The notes beneath the pieces were generated by a model. The model was not told the origin of the DNA, did no database searches, and was given only the letters and a program-made list of their open reading frames with translations. 64,000 nt of DNA. Origin: Psychromonas sp. CD1. Lineage in GTDB: Bacteria > Pseudomonadota > Gammaproteobacteria > Enterobacterales > Psychromonadaceae. The stretch covers positions 806,001 through 870,000 of the forward strand of contig NZ_NDFH01000003.1 of assembly GCF_002239585.1 (NCBI RefSeq), given 5' to 3'. Below, one piece after another: positions 1 through 10,361 of this stretch (positions within the stretch are counted from its first letter, which is position 1; every line of letters starts with the position of its first letter). The position numbers and the translations under genes were made by a program.

Positions 1-1
1 C

Positions 2-1285
2 AAGACGCCGGAATATACATCAGAAACGGCAACAGAAAATGACAACGAGATGTACTCTTTAAAACATTGGAATAAAGTTGATACAACTTGGGTACTCAGT
101 CTGTTTGGAACCGCCGTTGGCGCTGGAATCTTATTTCTACCTATTTCAGCAGGACTCGGAGGCATTTGGCCACTAGTCGTGATGACCATCATTGTTGGCC
201 CTATGATTTACTGGGCGCATCGTAACTTAGCTCGTTTCGTTTTATCCTCAAGCATTCCCAATGCAAATATTACAGATGTTGTTGAAGAGCACTTCGGCAT
301 GGGTGCGGGTAAAATAATCACCTTACTCTACTTTTTTGCTATCTACCCTATTTTATTAATTTATGGTGTCAGCGTTACCAATACTGTCGAAAGTTTCATC
401 GTCAATCAAATGCACATGGCAGCGCCAGCTCGTTGGTTGCTTTCTCTTATTTTGATTGGTGGCCTGATGACAATTATGGTCACGGGTGAAAAATTAATGA
501 TGATAATCACCGAATTTTTGGTTTATCCTTTAGTCATCATTCTTTTTGGTTTATCAATTTATCTTATCCCTGAATGGAACTTTTCATCTGTATCCGCTAT
601 GCCCGATTTTGGCACTTTTTCTAGCACTCTTTGGTTAACTATTCCTGTCTTAGTGTTTGCCTTTAATCACTCGCCAGCCATCAGTACCTTTGCAGTTAAA
701 CAACGTCAACATTACGGTAAAAATGCAGTAGAAAAATCAGATAAAATATTAAAAGTCACATCATCAATGCTGTTATGTTTTGTTATGTTCTTTGTTTTTT
801 CTGTAGTGTTAAGCTTAAGCCCAGAGATGCTTGCTGAAGCAAGTGCACTGAATCTACCTGTCTTATCTTATCTTGCTAATGTACAAGAAAGTCCTTTTAT
901 CTCTTACTTCGGCCCTCTTATTGCGTTCGTAGCTATTGTATCCTCTTTCTTTGGTCATTATTTAGGCGCACGTGAAGGCTTAAATGGTATTATTGAAAAG
1001 CAAACAAGAAGCATGGGTAAAAAAGTCAAACCTGAAAGTATAAACCGATTTACTACTTGGTTTTTCTTCATTACATTATGGATTGTCTCTATTGTAAACC
1101 CAAGTATCATACATATGATTGAAAGCTTAGGTGGACCAATCATTGCAACCATTCTTTTCTTGATGCCAATGTATGCTATAAAACGTGTTCCAGCAATGGC
1201 TAAATACCAAGGCGCATTCAGTAATATCTTTATTACCTTTATGGGTCTCGTTGCCATTTCATCATTAGTTTTCGGCTTAGTATAA
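2..1285 (+). CDS. sdaC: Serine/H+ or serine/Na+ symporter, SdaC-like (HAAAP family), 5' end at or beyond window edge
   Basis: Inner-membrane amino acid permease that imports L-serine, supplying the deaminase encoded just downstream. About 11 hydrophobic segments run through the protein, and the N-terminal stretch [21 protein letters not shown] is the hallmark of the SdaC/TdcC group. An internal ATG at 50 gives 411 residues, but the frame stays open upstream to base 2 and adds about 16 polar residues, giving 427 against about 429 in E. coli SdaC, whose N-terminus also has a polar lead-in. ATG-50 has no good ribosome binding site, so the true start probably lies just outside the window. No base or codon oddity was noticed. 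The family is clear; substrate serine is inferred from sdaA next door. Confidence 0.88.
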   Translation, partial: KTPEYTSETATENDNEMYSLKHWNKVDTTWVLSLFGTAVGAGILFLPISAGLGGIWPLVVMTIIVGPMIYWAHRNLARFVLSSSIPNANITDVVEEHFGMGAGKIITLLYFFAIYPILLIYGVSVTNTVESFIVNQMHMAAPARWLLSLILIGGLMTIMVTGEKLMMIITEFLVYPLVIILFGLSIYLIPEWNFSSVSAMPDFGTFSSTLWLTIPVLVFAFNHSPAISTFAVKQRQHYGKNAVEKSDKILKVTSSMLLCFVMFFVFSVVLSLSPEMLAEASALNLPVLSYLANVQESPFISYFGPLIAFVAIVSSFFGHYLGAREGLNGIIEKQTRSMGKKVKPESINRFTTWFFFITLWIVSIVNPSIIHMIESLGGPIIATILFLMPMYAIKRVPAMAKYQGAFSNIFITFMGLVAISSLVFGLV

Positions 1286-1300
1286 ATATATAAGCATAAA

Positions 1301-1330
1301 TTAACTCTGTATTATTAAATGCAGAGTTAA
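1301..1330 (+). terminator. Inverted repeat after sdaC, weak terminator candidate
   Basis: Nine-base arms TTAACTCTG and CAGAGTTAA flank a 12-base AT-rich loop, starting 15 bases after the sdaC stop. Only a short T run follows, so termination may be partial and allow read-through into sdaA. Confidence 0.45.
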
Positions 1331-1410
1331 TTTCGCTAAGTTTGTTTAGATCTCATTTACCTTTAAGATAATGATTAATCCTCATATTTTCAACAATAAG
1401 GATACCTTTT

Positions 1411-2778
1411 ATGTATAGCGTCTTTGATATTTTCAAAATTAGTATTGGCCCTTCTAGTTCACACACCCTTGGCCCTATGAAAGCGGGCAAACGTTTTATT
1501 GAATATTTACAAACAACCACTGACATCGCGAACATTGATGAGATAACAGTTGATATTCACGGTTCATTAGCTTTAACGGGAAAAGGTCACCATACCGATA
1601 CCGCCTGTATACTCGGCCTTGCAGGCTTTGATGCTGAATATGTAGATATCGACAAAATTCCGTCTTTTATCGACAAAGTGAAAGAAACACAAATATTGCC
1701 GATTTTAAATGGTAAGCACCAGGTACACTTTCCAACTGGAGCTTTAAATTTTATCAACACCCCTCTGCCGTTACATGAAAATGGCTTGATTTTTCATGCT
1801 ACGACTAAAAACAACACGCAAATAAGTCAAACCTACTACTCGATTGGTGGTGGATTTATTGTCGATGCCGAACACTTTGGTGAAGAGGCGGAAGATAATG
1901 TAAAAGTTCCTTACCCCTTTCACAGCGCCACATCATTACTGGCATTTTGCACACAAGAAAATATTAGCATTAGCACATTAATGTTACGCAATGAACTATG
2001 CATGAATTCACAACAATATATTGATACACGATTGCAAAAAATTTGGAGAACAATGCAAGAAGGTATACAACGGGGTTGTCGACATGAAGGTGTATTAGCA
2101 GGTGCATTACACGTCCCTCGACGCGCGCCTCCCTTGCAACGAATGCTAGCATCCAGCAGTCTGTTAAATAACGACCCTATGATTATTCTTGATTGGGTGG
2201 CATTATTTGCTCTTGCAGTGAGCGAAGAAAATGCATCTGGAGGTCGTGTTGTCACCGCCCCCACCAACGGAGCTGCAGGAATAATCCCAGCTGTTCTTTC
2301 CTATTATGATAAGTTCATCGAAAAAGTAAACCAAGAACAATATAGTCGTTTCTTTTTCACCGCGGCAGCGATCGCAAGCTTGTATAAAGAAAATGCATCT
2401 ATTTCTGGTGCAGAAGTTGGATGCCAAGGTGAAATTGGCGTTTCTTGCTCAATGGCAGCTGCGGGCTTAACCGAACTATTGGGCGGTAGCCCTATGCACG
2501 TTGCCGAAGCGGCGGAGATTGCAATGGAGCATCATTTAGGCTTAACCTGCGATCCTGTTGCTGGGCAAGTGCAAGTTCCTTGTATCGAGCGTAATGCCAT
2601 TTCTGCCATGACAGCTATCAATGCATCGCGCATGGCTTTGCGACGCACAACTAATGCCTGCGTCTCGTTAGATAAAGTAATCAAAACAATGTATGCCACG
2701 GGCAAAGACATGAACGCGAAATACCGAGAAACCTCACAAGGTGGCCTCGCCATTCAACTTGCTTACACCTGTACTTAG
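1411..2778 (+). CDS. sdaA: L-serine dehydratase (iron-sulfur type)
   Basis: Deaminates L-serine to pyruvate and ammonia in the cytoplasm using a [4Fe-4S] cluster. The 455 residues match the single-chain enzyme of E. coli (454). The N-terminal beta domain opens with SIGPSSSHTLGPMKAG. The C-terminal alpha domain carries cysteines in VGCQGEIGVSCSM, TCDPVAG and VPCIERNA, where the cluster ligands of this family lie, plus the GGRVVTAPTNGAAG loop. ATG-1411 follows AATAAGGATACC, a clear ribosome binding site. It sits 125 bases after the transporter on the same strand, so uptake and breakdown of serine form one unit. Family and function are secure. Confidence 0.96.
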   Translation: MYSVFDIFKISIGPSSSHTLGPMKAGKRFIEYLQTTTDIANIDEITVDIHGSLALTGKGHHTDTACILGLAGFDAEYVDIDKIPSFIDKVKETQILPILNGKHQVHFPTGALNFINTPLPLHENGLIFHATTKNNTQISQTYYSIGGGFIVDAEHFGEEAEDNVKVPYPFHSATSLLAFCTQENISISTLMLRNELCMNSQQYIDTRLQKIWRTMQEGIQRGCRHEGVLAGALHVPRRAPPLQRMLASSSLLNNDPMIILDWVALFALAVSEENASGGRVVTAPTNGAAGIIPAVLSYYDKFIEKVNQEQYSRFFFTAAAIASLYKENASISGAEVGCQGEIGVSCSMAAAGLTELLGGSPMHVAEAAEIAMEHHLGLTCDPVAGQVQVPCIERNAISAMTAINASRMALRRTTNACVSLDKVIKTMYATGKDMNAKYRETSQGGLAIQLAYTCT

Positions 2779-2793
2779 CACAAGATGTACTAT

Positions 2794-3003
2794 TTAAGCT
2801 TCGACTTCAAAATCAATTACGGTACAACCCCGTAGACAAGTCACACCCGTTGCTTTATCTGCAGCAACACATAGACTCAATACTTGTTGGCAAATTGGGC
2901 AATAAACTGTATGCCCTTTGCCAATTTTTTTAATAATATTCTTCTGCTCATTATATGATTTTGCCGAAGATTTATTGATGGCCGAAAAATCAATCTTAGT
3001 CAT
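2794..3003 (-). CDS. Small Cys-rich protein, possible zinc ribbon, function unknown
   Basis: A 69-residue product with a basic, Ser/Lys-rich N-terminal half and a C-terminal part holding CPIC, then CVAADKATGVTCLRGC. These four or five cysteines could bind one zinc ion. An AAGAG motif about 8 bases before the ATG supports translation. It lies 23 bases after truB on the same strand and is probably the last gene of that transcript, where many relatives instead have rpsO. I do not recognise a named family, so no function is offered. Confidence 0.62.
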   Translation of the reverse strand: MTKIDFSAINKSSAKSYNEQKNIIKKIGKGHTVYCPICQQVLSLCVAADKATGVTCLRGCTVIDFEVEA

Positions 3004-3026
3004 TACAAAGCTCTTTTAAATTAAAC

Positions 3027-3959
3027 TTAAAGATTAACCAAACGCTTTGGCGCAATTAATCCATCATCATTCATTTGTCCCATACCGATAAAGGTATGTG
3101 CATCCCCCATAGTGATACGTACTAATGTATCCTCTGGAGCACCCGAAATTTGTACAGGTTGACCATGCAAAATGTAATCTGCCATTATCTCTGATATATG
3201 CACTTCAGGATATTTTTTAACAGCCGTATCCATGTCCAATAACAGTTCATCTAATAATGTATAAGGACTAATATCATTTTCTTTTGCTTGTTCAATTAAA
3301 GCATCTAATTGCGTAATAGTAACCATGCGCTCATAAGGGTAATCTGCGACTTGAGTTCGACGCAACATAGAAACATGCGCACCACATCCAAGTAGTTCAC
3401 CCAGATCATCCACAATCGTGCGAATATAAGTACCTTTACTCACATGAATATCTAAATCTATTTCATCATTTTCGAAGCGTAATTGATTTAATTCATAAAC
3501 AGTAATAGGTCGCGCTGGACGATCAATCGTTATCCCTTCGCGCGCATATTTATACAGGGGTTTACCTTCAAATTTTAATGCAGAATACATCGATGGGATT
3601 TGCTTTATTTGTCCACGGAAAGTATCAAGCGCCACATCAAGCTGTTGTTGAGTGACATTAACGACTTTTTCACAAACAACATCACCTTGAGAGTCACTAG
3701 TGGTTGTTCTTACGCCTAATTTTGCTGTCACAATATAGCGTTTATCTGAATCTAATAAAAATTGCGAAAATTTAGTCGCTTCCCCAAGACAAATCGGTAA
3801 CATTCCCGTCGCCAAAGGATCTAATGCCCCAGTATGACCGGCTTTATTAGCAAAAAAAATGCGCTTAACGCGTTGCAACGCATGATTTGAACTAATACCG
3901 GTGGGTTTATCTAACAATACAATTCCATTAATTGAGCGACCTTTCCCGCGTCTTGCCAT
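3027..3959 (-). CDS. truB: tRNA pseudouridine-55 synthase
   Basis: Isomerises U55 in the T-loop of nearly all tRNAs. The 310 residues include the catalytic motif GALDPLATG with Asp about residue 47, the KRYIV segment, and the [14 protein letters not shown] motif followed by [12 protein letters not shown]. The C-terminal region resembles the usual PUA-like tail. The start codon overlaps the rbfA stop by one base (TAATG), implying translational coupling. It belongs to the nusA-infB-rbfA-truB ribosome-maturation cluster. Function is secure. Confidence 0.97.
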   Translation of the reverse strand: MARRGKGRSINGIVLLDKPTGISSNHALQRVKRIFFANKAGHTGALDPLATGMLPICLGEATKFSQFLLDSDKRYIVTAKLGVRTTTSDSQGDVVCEKVVNVTQQQLDVALDTFRGQIKQIPSMYSALKFEGKPLYKYAREGITIDRPARPITVYELNQLRFENDEIDLDIHVSKGTYIRTIVDDLGELLGCGAHVSMLRRTQVADYPYERMVTITQLDALIEQAKENDISPYTLLDELLLDMDTAVKKYPEVHISEIMADYILHGQPVQISGAPEDTLVRITMGDAHTFIGMGQMNDDGLIAPKRLVNL

Positions 3960-4363
3960 TATGCGTTGTCCTCATCTTCTTTACGGCCAGATGCTAATAA
4001 TTTTTCTCTATCTTTTTTTACAGCGCCACTGACTAATTCAGAAAGACGTAGACCTTCAGTTAATGTTTCATCAAAACAAAAACGAACGGCAGGTACAATA
4101 CGCAAGCGCATCGCTTTACCTAATAAACGGCGAATATAACCTGCGGCTGAATTTAAACCTTCAAGAGATTCCTCGTTGGTTTGATCACCAATTGTTAAAA
4201 AAGTAACAAATACTTTTGCATACGCAAGATCACGCGTGATATCAACACCCGAAATAGTTACCATACCAATGCGAGGATCTTTCACTTCTTGTTGTAGTAT
4301 ACGTGCTAACTCTTTTTGCACCTGTTGCGATACACGTGATGTGCGGCTATATTCTTTTGCCAT
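3959..4363 (-). CDS. rbfA: 30S ribosome-binding factor RbfA
   Basis: Binds immature 30S subunits and helps 16S rRNA 5'-end maturation; important for growth in the cold. The frame opens at 4384, but the family N-terminus is MAKE(Y/F), which fits the internal ATG at 4363; an AAGGAA motif lies 5-6 bases before it, so I choose that start (134 residues, E. coli 133). The type-II KH core is visible from [18 protein letters not shown] through [23 protein letters not shown]. The tail is charged. It follows infB after a 178-base gap with a terminator-like hairpin. Confidence 0.94.
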   Translation of the reverse strand: MAKEYSRTSRVSQQVQKELARILQQEVKDPRIGMVTISGVDITRDLAYAKVFVTFLTIGDQTNEESLEGLNSAAGYIRRLLGKAMRLRIVPAVRFCFDETLTEGLRLSELVSGAVKKDREKLLASGRKEDEDNA

Positions 4364-4495
4364 TTTTATTTCCTTGTTCATCATTTTATCTATATGTGGC
4401 GATAAGCCTAATAGATCCTATTACCAATACCAAATCGTCTTAACCAAAACAATACGCCTGATTTCATTGTTATTAAATAGGTATTATTATAAATA

Positions 4496-4522
4496 AGAAA
4501 GGAGGCATTAGCCTCCATTCTT
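4496..4522 (-). terminator. Terminator-like hairpin between infB and rbfA
   Basis: On the minus strand GGAGGC-TAAT-GCCTCC is extended by A/T pairs (AAGAA with TTCTT) and followed by a T-rich stretch, about 20 bases after the infB stop. It may end part of the nusA-infB transcript or act as a processing or stability stem before rbfA-truB. Confidence 0.65.
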
Positions 4523-4541
4523 TTATTTTGCAGTATTAAAA

Positions 4542-7193
4542 TTAAAGTGTACGTTTAACTTCAACAATTTCAAATACTTCAATTTGATCGCCTACACGAA
4601 CATCATTGTAGTTTTTGACGCCGATACCACATTCCATGCCATTACGTACTTCTTGAGCATCGTCTTTAAAACGACGTAATGATTCAAGAACACCTTCATA
4701 AATAACGATGTTTTCACGTAATACACGAATTGGATTATTGCGTTTAATCAAACCATCAATAACCATACAACCCGCTATCGCACCAATTTTTGGTGACTTG
4801 AATACTTCACGAACATCCGCAAGACCAATGATCTCTTGTCTAAATTCAGGAGCCAGTAAACCACTCATTGCAGCACGAACTTCATCAATCAGATCATATA
4901 TAATACTGTAGTAACGTAAATCAACCGCTTCATTATCAATTAACTTACGTGCAGATGCATCAGCACGTACATTAAAGCCGATAACAATCGCGCCAGATGC
5001 TGATGCAAGAGATGCATCAGTTTCTGTAATACCACCGACTCCACGTCCGATAATATTCACTTTCACTTCATCAGTAGAAAGTTTATTTAATGAATCAGAA
5101 ATCGCTTCTAATGAACCTTGCACATCTGCTTTCAATACAATATTAAGCTCAGAAACTTCACCAGATTCCATGTTCAGGAACATATTGTCTAGTTTAGATT
5201 TTTGCTGACGCGCTAATTTAATATCACGGAATTTACCTTGACGATATAATGCAACTTCGCGCGCTTTTTTCTCATCACGCACTACCGTTGCTTCATCACC
5301 CGCAAGAGGCACACCAGAAAGCCCTAGGACTTCAACTGGAATCGCAGGTCCCGCAGACATAATAGGCTGACCATTTTCATTACGCATTGCTCGAACACGA
5401 CCATATTCAAGACCACATAATACAATGTCACCCTGTTTTAGTTCGCCGTCTTGAATAAGGATAGTCGCCACTGGACCACGTCCTTTATCCAAACGAGATT
5501 CAATCACAACACCTGATGCTGGACCTGTTGCAACTGCATCCAAATCTAACATTTCAGCTTGTAATAAGATACTTTCAAGTAGCTCATCAATGCCCGTTCC
5601 TACTTTTGCAGAAACATGTACAAAAATGTTTTCACCACCCCATTCTTCTGAAATAATATCATGCTGAGAAAGCTCTGTTTTAACACGATCCAGATCAGCA
5701 CCTTCTTTATCTATTTTATTCACCGCAACAATCAATGGCACTTTCGCAGCTTTAGCATGTTGAATCGCTTCAATCGTTTGTGGCATAACACCATCATCCG
5801 CAGCAACGACTAAGATAACGATATCGGTTGATTTTGCACCACGAGAACGCATTGCTGTAAAGGCAGCATGTCCTGGTGTGTCTAAGAAAGTGATAGCACC
5901 CTTATCCGTTTGAACATGGTAAGCACCTATATGTTGGGTTATCCCACCGGCCTCACTATCTGCTACTTTTGCACGACGAATATAATCGAGTAATGATGTT
6001 TTACCATGATCAACATGGCCCATAATTGTCACAACAGGTGCACGAGGTGTTTTAATACCATCAATCTGTTTTGCATCTGCAAGTACCGCTTCTTCTAACT
6101 CATTCTCTTTCGTTAGAATAACTTTATGACCCATTTCTTCAGCGACAATCGTTGCTGTTTCTTGATCAATGACTTGGTTAATAGTTACCATCGCACCCAT
6201 TTTCATCATCACTTTGATAACTTCAACCGCTTTAACAGCCATTTTGTTAGCAAGTTCTGCGACGGTAATGGTTTCACCAATTTTCACATCACGTTCAACT
6301 TTAGCAACTGGCTTTTCAAATGCTTGTTGTAATGCTGACGGAGTGGCTAAATGTGATTTTTTACCACGACGACCACGACGACCGTATCCAGGTTGCGATG
6401 CGTGTGGTGGTTTTTTCTTTTTCTTACGACGATTATTACCTTCAGCTTTAGAGTCAGAGACATCTTCAGCTTCTTGTGCTGCAGCCGATGAGGTCACATG
6501 ATAATCTTGTTCAGAAGCAGCTTTCTTACGCTCAGCTTCTTCTTTTGCCCAACGCCCAGAATTTTCTTCTGCTAATTTTTTCGCGATTTGAGCTTGTTCT
6601 GAAGCTTCTTTCTCCGCTTTTTCTTTCGCTTGCACATCCGCTTTTTTAAGTATTTCTACCGCTTCATTGTCCGCTTTAATTTGTGCGTCTGTTTTTTTAA
6701 CTTTAGGCACTTTTTGCTTTTCTTTATTCGCCATTGCTGCCTTTTTTGCTTTCTCATCCATTATTTTTTTCGCCGCTAATTTTTCTGCTTGAGCTTTTTC
6801 AGCTACTATTTTTTTCGCTTCTAAATCCGCGTTTAATTCCGCCTGACGAGTTGCAACTTCAGCTGCTTTCTCTGCAAGTTCTGCTTCTTTAATTGCTTCA
6901 ATTTCGCTATCAGTACGCTTTATATAAGTACGTTTTTTACGAACTTCTACATTAACCGCTTTTGCTTGCCCTTTGACATTCACCAACGACTTTACTTTTT
7001 TCTGTAACGTCATTTTTTTATTAACTTCTCCACCATGCTTTTTTTGCAGGTAAGTGGTTAATACTTCTTTTTCTGTTAAAGAAACTTTATCGGTTACTTT
7101 TTTGTTTATACCAGCAAGGTTAAATTGTTTAACTAATGCGTCCGCAGACTTGTTTAATTCTTTAGCAAGATCTTGTAATAAAATATCTGACAT
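4542..7193 (-). CDS. infB: Translation initiation factor IF-2
   Basis: GTPase that brings initiator fMet-tRNA to the 30S subunit and promotes subunit joining. The 883 residues compare with 890 in E. coli. An N-terminal IF2_N-type domain ([14 protein letters not shown]..) is followed by a long Lys/Ala/Glu coiled region (about 85-235), a basic RRKKKKK patch and a second IF2_N domain (about 300-350). The G domain begins with GHVDHGKTS near residue 392, then DTPGHAAF and NKIDKEGAD; domains II to IV follow. ATG-7193 is 20 bases after the nusA stop. Shorter internal-start forms are known in enterics; I could not show one here. Confidence 0.98.
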   Translation of the reverse strand: MSDILLQDLAKELNKSADALVKQFNLAGINKKVTDKVSLTEKEVLTTYLQKKHGGEVNKKMTLQKKVKSLVNVKGQAKAVNVEVRKKRTYIKRTDSEIEAIKEAELAEKAAEVATRQAELNADLEAKKIVAEKAQAEKLAAKKIMDEKAKKAAMANKEKQKVPKVKKTDAQIKADNEAVEILKKADVQAKEKAEKEASEQAQIAKKLAEENSGRWAKEEAERKKAASEQDYHVTSSAAAQEAEDVSDSKAEGNNRRKKKKKPPHASQPGYGRRGRRGKKSHLATPSALQQAFEKPVAKVERDVKIGETITVAELANKMAVKAVEVIKVMMKMGAMVTINQVIDQETATIVAEEMGHKVILTKENELEEAVLADAKQIDGIKTPRAPVVTIMGHVDHGKTSLLDYIRRAKVADSEAGGITQHIGAYHVQTDKGAITFLDTPGHAAFTAMRSRGAKSTDIVILVVAADDGVMPQTIEAIQHAKAAKVPLIVAVNKIDKEGADLDRVKTELSQHDIISEEWGGENIFVHVSAKVGTGIDELLESILLQAEMLDLDAVATGPASGVVIESRLDKGRGPVATILIQDGELKQGDIVLCGLEYGRVRAMRNENGQPIMSAGPAIPVEVLGLSGVPLAGDEATVVRDEKKAREVALYRQGKFRDIKLARQQKSKLDNMFLNMESGEVSELNIVLKADVQGSLEAISDSLNKLSTDEVKVNIIGRGVGGITETDASLASASGAIVIGFNVRADASARKLIDNEAVDLRYYSIIYDLIDEVRAAMSGLLAPEFRQEIIGLADVREVFKSPKIGAIAGCMVIDGLIKRNNPIRVLRENIVIYEGVLESLRRFKDDAQEVRNGMECGIGVKNYNDVRVGDQIEVFEIVEVKRTL

Positions 7194-7213
7194 AATTTTT
7201 CTCCTATCTGTGC

Positions 7214-8716
7214 TTATTCAGTTTCATTACTGAACCAACAGATGTTACGGGCAGCCATAATAAGCTTGCCGGCTTTTTCTTCGTTCAATTCTTCAATATC
7301 AATAAGGTCATCAACCGCTTGTTCCGCTAGATTTTCAAGAGTGATAATATCTTTACTCGCAAATACATAAGCAAGATGTGCATCTAAACCCTCTAAAGCA
7401 AGTAAATCGGCAGCAGGTTTTGCACCCTCGAGATTTTCTTCAGCAGCTAATGCTTTGGTCACTAAAACGTTCTTAGCTCGCATACGTAACTCATCAACCA
7501 TTTTTTCGTCTATACCTTCAATCTCAAGTAATTCCGAGATAGGCACATAAGCAATTTCTTCAAGTGAAGTAAATCCTTCATCGACTAATACAGCAGCAAA
7601 GTCTGCATCAATTTCTAGTGCTTTTACAAAAACACTGATCACACTATCCGCTTCTGCTTGATGTTTTTCTTGTAGCTCTGCAACGGTCATTACATTTAAT
7701 TCCCAGCCTGTTAACTGTGATGCTAAACGAATATTTTGACCATTACGACCAATGGCTTGAGCTAAATTATCTTCTTCAACCGCGATGTCCATACTGTGTG
7801 CGTCTTCATCGACAACAACAGAGGCGACTTCAGCAGGTGACATTGCATTTATAGCAAATTGAGCTGGATTTTCATCCCAAAGGATAATATCAACACGTTC
7901 TCCACTGAGTTCACTTGATATTGCTTGTACGCGTGCACCACGCATACCAACACAAGCACCTATTGGGTCAATACGTTGATCATTTGATTTTACCGCTATT
8001 TTTGCACGCGATCCAGGATCACGAGCAGCTGCCATTAAATCAATCATCTCTTCTGCTATCTCTGGCACCTCTAACCGGAAAAGTTCAATTAACATTTCCG
8101 GTTGTGTACGTGTCATAAATAATTGAGCGCCACGCGCTTCAGGGCGCACATCATATAAAAGAGCACGTAATCTATCACCCGGACGGAAGTTTTCACGCGG
8201 TAACATTTCGTCACGGAAAATAACCGCTTCAGCATTGCCACCTAAATCAAGTAAAATACTATCACGAGTCATACGTTTAACGATACCTGTTATCAGCTCG
8301 CCTTTTTGCTCAATATATTGTTCTACCACTTGCGCGCGCTCTGCTTCACGAACTTTTTGTACGATAACTTGCTTGGCAGTTTGCGTTGTAATACGGTCAA
8401 AGGTGACAGATTTAATATCATCTTCGATAAATTCACCAATTTGTATTTCTGGTTGATCATATACAGCGGCTTCATAAGTCATTTCCGCACATGGATTTTC
8501 CATCTCTGCATCAGGCGCCAATACTAACCAACGACGAAATGTTTCAAATGTTCCTGTTTCACGGTCAATTTCAACACGAACTTCGATCTCCATTTCGTAT
8601 TTCTTTTTTGTAGCAATGGCAAGCGCGCTTTCTAATGCTTCAAAGATGGCCTCACGAGGAAGGCCTTTTTCATTAGAGACTGCCTCTACGACCAATAATA
8701 TCTCTTTATTATTCAT
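7214..8716 (-). CDS. nusA: Transcription elongation/termination factor NusA
   Basis: Binds RNA polymerase and nascent RNA, modulating pausing, termination and rRNA antitermination. The 500 residues (E. coli 495) show an N-terminal polymerase-binding domain, an S1 domain near 135-200 ([23 protein letters not shown]), two KH domains ([22 protein letters not shown] and [28 protein letters not shown]), and two C-terminal acidic repeats typical of gammaproteobacteria. It lies 15 bases after rimP and 20 before infB, clearly one operon. Confidence 0.98.
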   Translation of the reverse strand: MNNKEILLVVEAVSNEKGLPREAIFEALESALAIATKKKYEMEIEVRVEIDRETGTFETFRRWLVLAPDAEMENPCAEMTYEAAVYDQPEIQIGEFIEDDIKSVTFDRITTQTAKQVIVQKVREAERAQVVEQYIEQKGELITGIVKRMTRDSILLDLGGNAEAVIFRDEMLPRENFRPGDRLRALLYDVRPEARGAQLFMTRTQPEMLIELFRLEVPEIAEEMIDLMAAARDPGSRAKIAVKSNDQRIDPIGACVGMRGARVQAISSELSGERVDIILWDENPAQFAINAMSPAEVASVVVDEDAHSMDIAVEEDNLAQAIGRNGQNIRLASQLTGWELNVMTVAELQEKHQAEADSVISVFVKALEIDADFAAVLVDEGFTSLEEIAYVPISELLEIEGIDEKMVDELRMRAKNVLVTKALAAEENLEGAKPAADLLALEGLDAHLAYVFASKDIITLENLAEQAVDDLIDIEELNEEKAGKLIMAARNICWFSNETE

Positions 8717-8731
8717 TTTTCATCGCCTTAA

Positions 8732-9190
8732 TTAATCAAATTTCGGAACAATATTCGCTTTTTGAATATTGCTTAATGCAAACCGCTCGAGCGTCCCATC
8801 TACATTAATACTAATAATTTCGCCTTCAACACTCGCAATTATCCCTTTCCATCTACGACGGTTTTGTATTGGCATACGTAATTGAATTTTTACTTCAGAA
8901 CCAATAAAAGATTGATAATGTGTAGCACTAAAAAGCGGACGCTCTAAACCTGGAGATGAAACTTCTAATGTATATTCGTTAGTTATAGGATCTTCTACAT
9001 CCATCAACGCACTAATTTGACGACTTACTGCCGCACAGTCACCTACTAAAATACCAGTATCTTGATCAATATAAACACGCAATATTGAATGTTGTCCTGC
9101 ACGAGTATATTCAATCCCCACTAATTCATAACCTAAATCTTCTACACTTGGTGTGAACATTTCAGTTAATCGTTGTTCTAAACTTGCCAA
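8732..9190 (-). CDS. rimP: Ribosome maturation factor RimP, TTG start
   Basis: Needed for 30S subunit assembly. The frame opens at an ATG at 9265, but this would place 25 unrelated residues, encoded by a terminator stem, before the conserved SLEQRLTEM start of the family. A TTG at 9190 is preceded by AAGGGG six bases away and gives 152 residues (E. coli about 150), so I choose TTG. Conserved segments are [26 protein letters not shown] and [13 protein letters not shown]. It is the first protein gene of the operon behind the initiator tRNA, as in E. coli. A rare start may limit its yield. Confidence 0.93.
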   Translation of the reverse strand: MASLEQRLTEMFTPSVEDLGYELVGIEYTRAGQHSILRVYIDQDTGILVGDCAAVSRQISALMDVEDPITNEYTLEVSSPGLERPLFSATHYQSFIGSEVKIQLRMPIQNRRRWKGIIASVEGEIISINVDGTLERFALSNIQKANIVPKFD

Positions 9191-9231
9191 ATTTATCCCC
9201 TTTTTAAGCCCCGACTTGAGGCAATGAAACG

Positions 9232-9251
9232 AAAAAAGGGCCTTTAGCCCT
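9232..9251 (-). terminator. Rho-independent terminator/attenuator in the rimP leader
   Basis: Minus-strand stem AGGGC-TAAAG-GCCCT followed by six T residues, ending about 40 bases before the rimP TTG start. It is the second terminator between the initiator tRNA and rimP. Confidence 0.68.
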
Positions 9252-9265
9252 ATTAAATTAATCAT

Positions 9266-9563
9266 AACTGTTTAATAAACCAGTCATTTATACAAACAGA
9301 TATATTTACTATTTGCAAAACACAAAAAAGCCCCAATAAATTGGAGCTTCATTCGGTTTGTTCATTTACTGAACAAGATATTGCTATTGGAAATACAATA
9401 TCGAATGTAATGGAAATCTGAGCATTATAAATGTTTCTATCATACATGCAGATTAACAATTTGAATACGAACATGCTTGCAAGTATGATGACACTTACAT
9501 CTTTACTGGCATTATTAAGAAGTTATTACATTCACTTCTTAATAGAAACACATATTCTATATA
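9266..9563 (-). other. Leader/intergenic region between initiator tRNA and rimP
   Basis: About 300 bases without a credible reading frame. It holds a terminator (9324-9348), an inverted repeat TTGTTCA/TGAACAA (9358-9376), and an 11-bp-arm inverted repeat containing TTAAGAAGT/ACTTCTTAA (9513-9544) just after the tRNA, which may be a processing stem. I see no confident sigma70 promoter for rimP. Confidence 0.5.
9324..9348 (-). terminator. Terminator downstream of initiator tRNA
   Basis: On the minus strand AGCTCCAA-TTTA-TTGGGGCT (one G-T wobble) is followed by TTTTTTG. It would end the metY transcript before rimP unless antiterminated. Confidence 0.75.
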
Positions 9564-9640
<77 letters not shown>

Positions 9641-9732
9641 TCTGTTACTTTTAGGCTAAACCTAAATAATGCCGATATTATATCTACTATTTACTCTTGA
9701 GGCAATTCTTTAATATCAACATTACATTAATT

Positions 9733-9817
9733 TGGTGCGGATGGAGAGACTTGAACTCTCACGGCCTAAGCCACAGCCCCCTCAAGGCTGCGTGTCTACC
9801 AATTCCACCACATCCGC
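9733..9817 (-). tRNA. leuU: tRNA-Leu (GAG)
   Basis: An 85-base class II tRNA with a variable arm and encoded CCA. The anticodon loop TTGAGGG gives GAG, reading CUC and CUU. It starts 9 bases after secG, the same arrangement as E. coli secG-leuU, and is probably cotranscribed with it. Confidence 0.96.
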
Positions 9818-9826
9818 TTTATTTAT

Positions 9827-10168
9827 TTACTCTGGGATCTTAGTCGAATTATCAACTTCAACTTTAACAGGTGCTTTAACTGTTTTTTCAACAACTTTAC
9901 TTACATTTAAGTCTGAAAAAACATCATCAACAGAAATTTTGTTTGCAGACAAATTCCCTAGAGCTAAACTTAATACAAAAAAGACAATAGCTAATACAGC
10001 GGTAGTTCGCGTCATAAAGTTTCCAGAGCCACTTGCTCCGAATACTGTGTTTGATGCACCAGAGCCAAACGAAGCTCCCATACCCGCGCCTTTACCTTGC
10101 TGAACTAAAACAAATCCAATTAAGATAATAGAAACAATCAAATAAACAACTAATAGCATTTCATACAT
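9827..10168 (-). CDS. secG: Preprotein translocase subunit SecG
   Basis: Small membrane subunit of SecYEG that aids SecA-driven export. The 113 residues (E. coli 110) have two hydrophobic helices at about 3-23 and 53-73, separated by the conserved QQGKGAGMGASFGSGASNTV loop. The C-terminal tail is variable and charged. It lies between glmM and tRNA-Leu(GAG), the usual gammaproteobacterial order. Confidence 0.95.
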   Translation of the reverse strand: MYEMLLVVYLIVSIILIGFVLVQQGKGAGMGASFGSGASNTVFGASGSGNFMTRTTAVLAIVFFVLSLALGNLSANKISVDDVFSDLNVSKVVEKTVKAPVKVEVDNSTKIPE

Positions 10169-10361
10169 AAGAATATACCCGATATTTTCCGAAAGTATTT
10201 ATATTAAACTCCCTAAGGAAGCGCGCTGATAATACTTAAAAGCAAAGAGAACTACAAGTAAATAACAGAATAATTTTACAAGTTTCAGCATTATATGCTT
10301 TAAGCGTATAATTTTTAAACAAAAAACACATAAAAGAGCGCTCTTCGCTTTTATTTAAGTA

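Noticed and set aside
9732-10103. A 123-codon plus-strand frame over tRNA-Leu and secG
   Set aside because: It runs antisense through a tRNA and a well-conserved gene and has no family resemblance.
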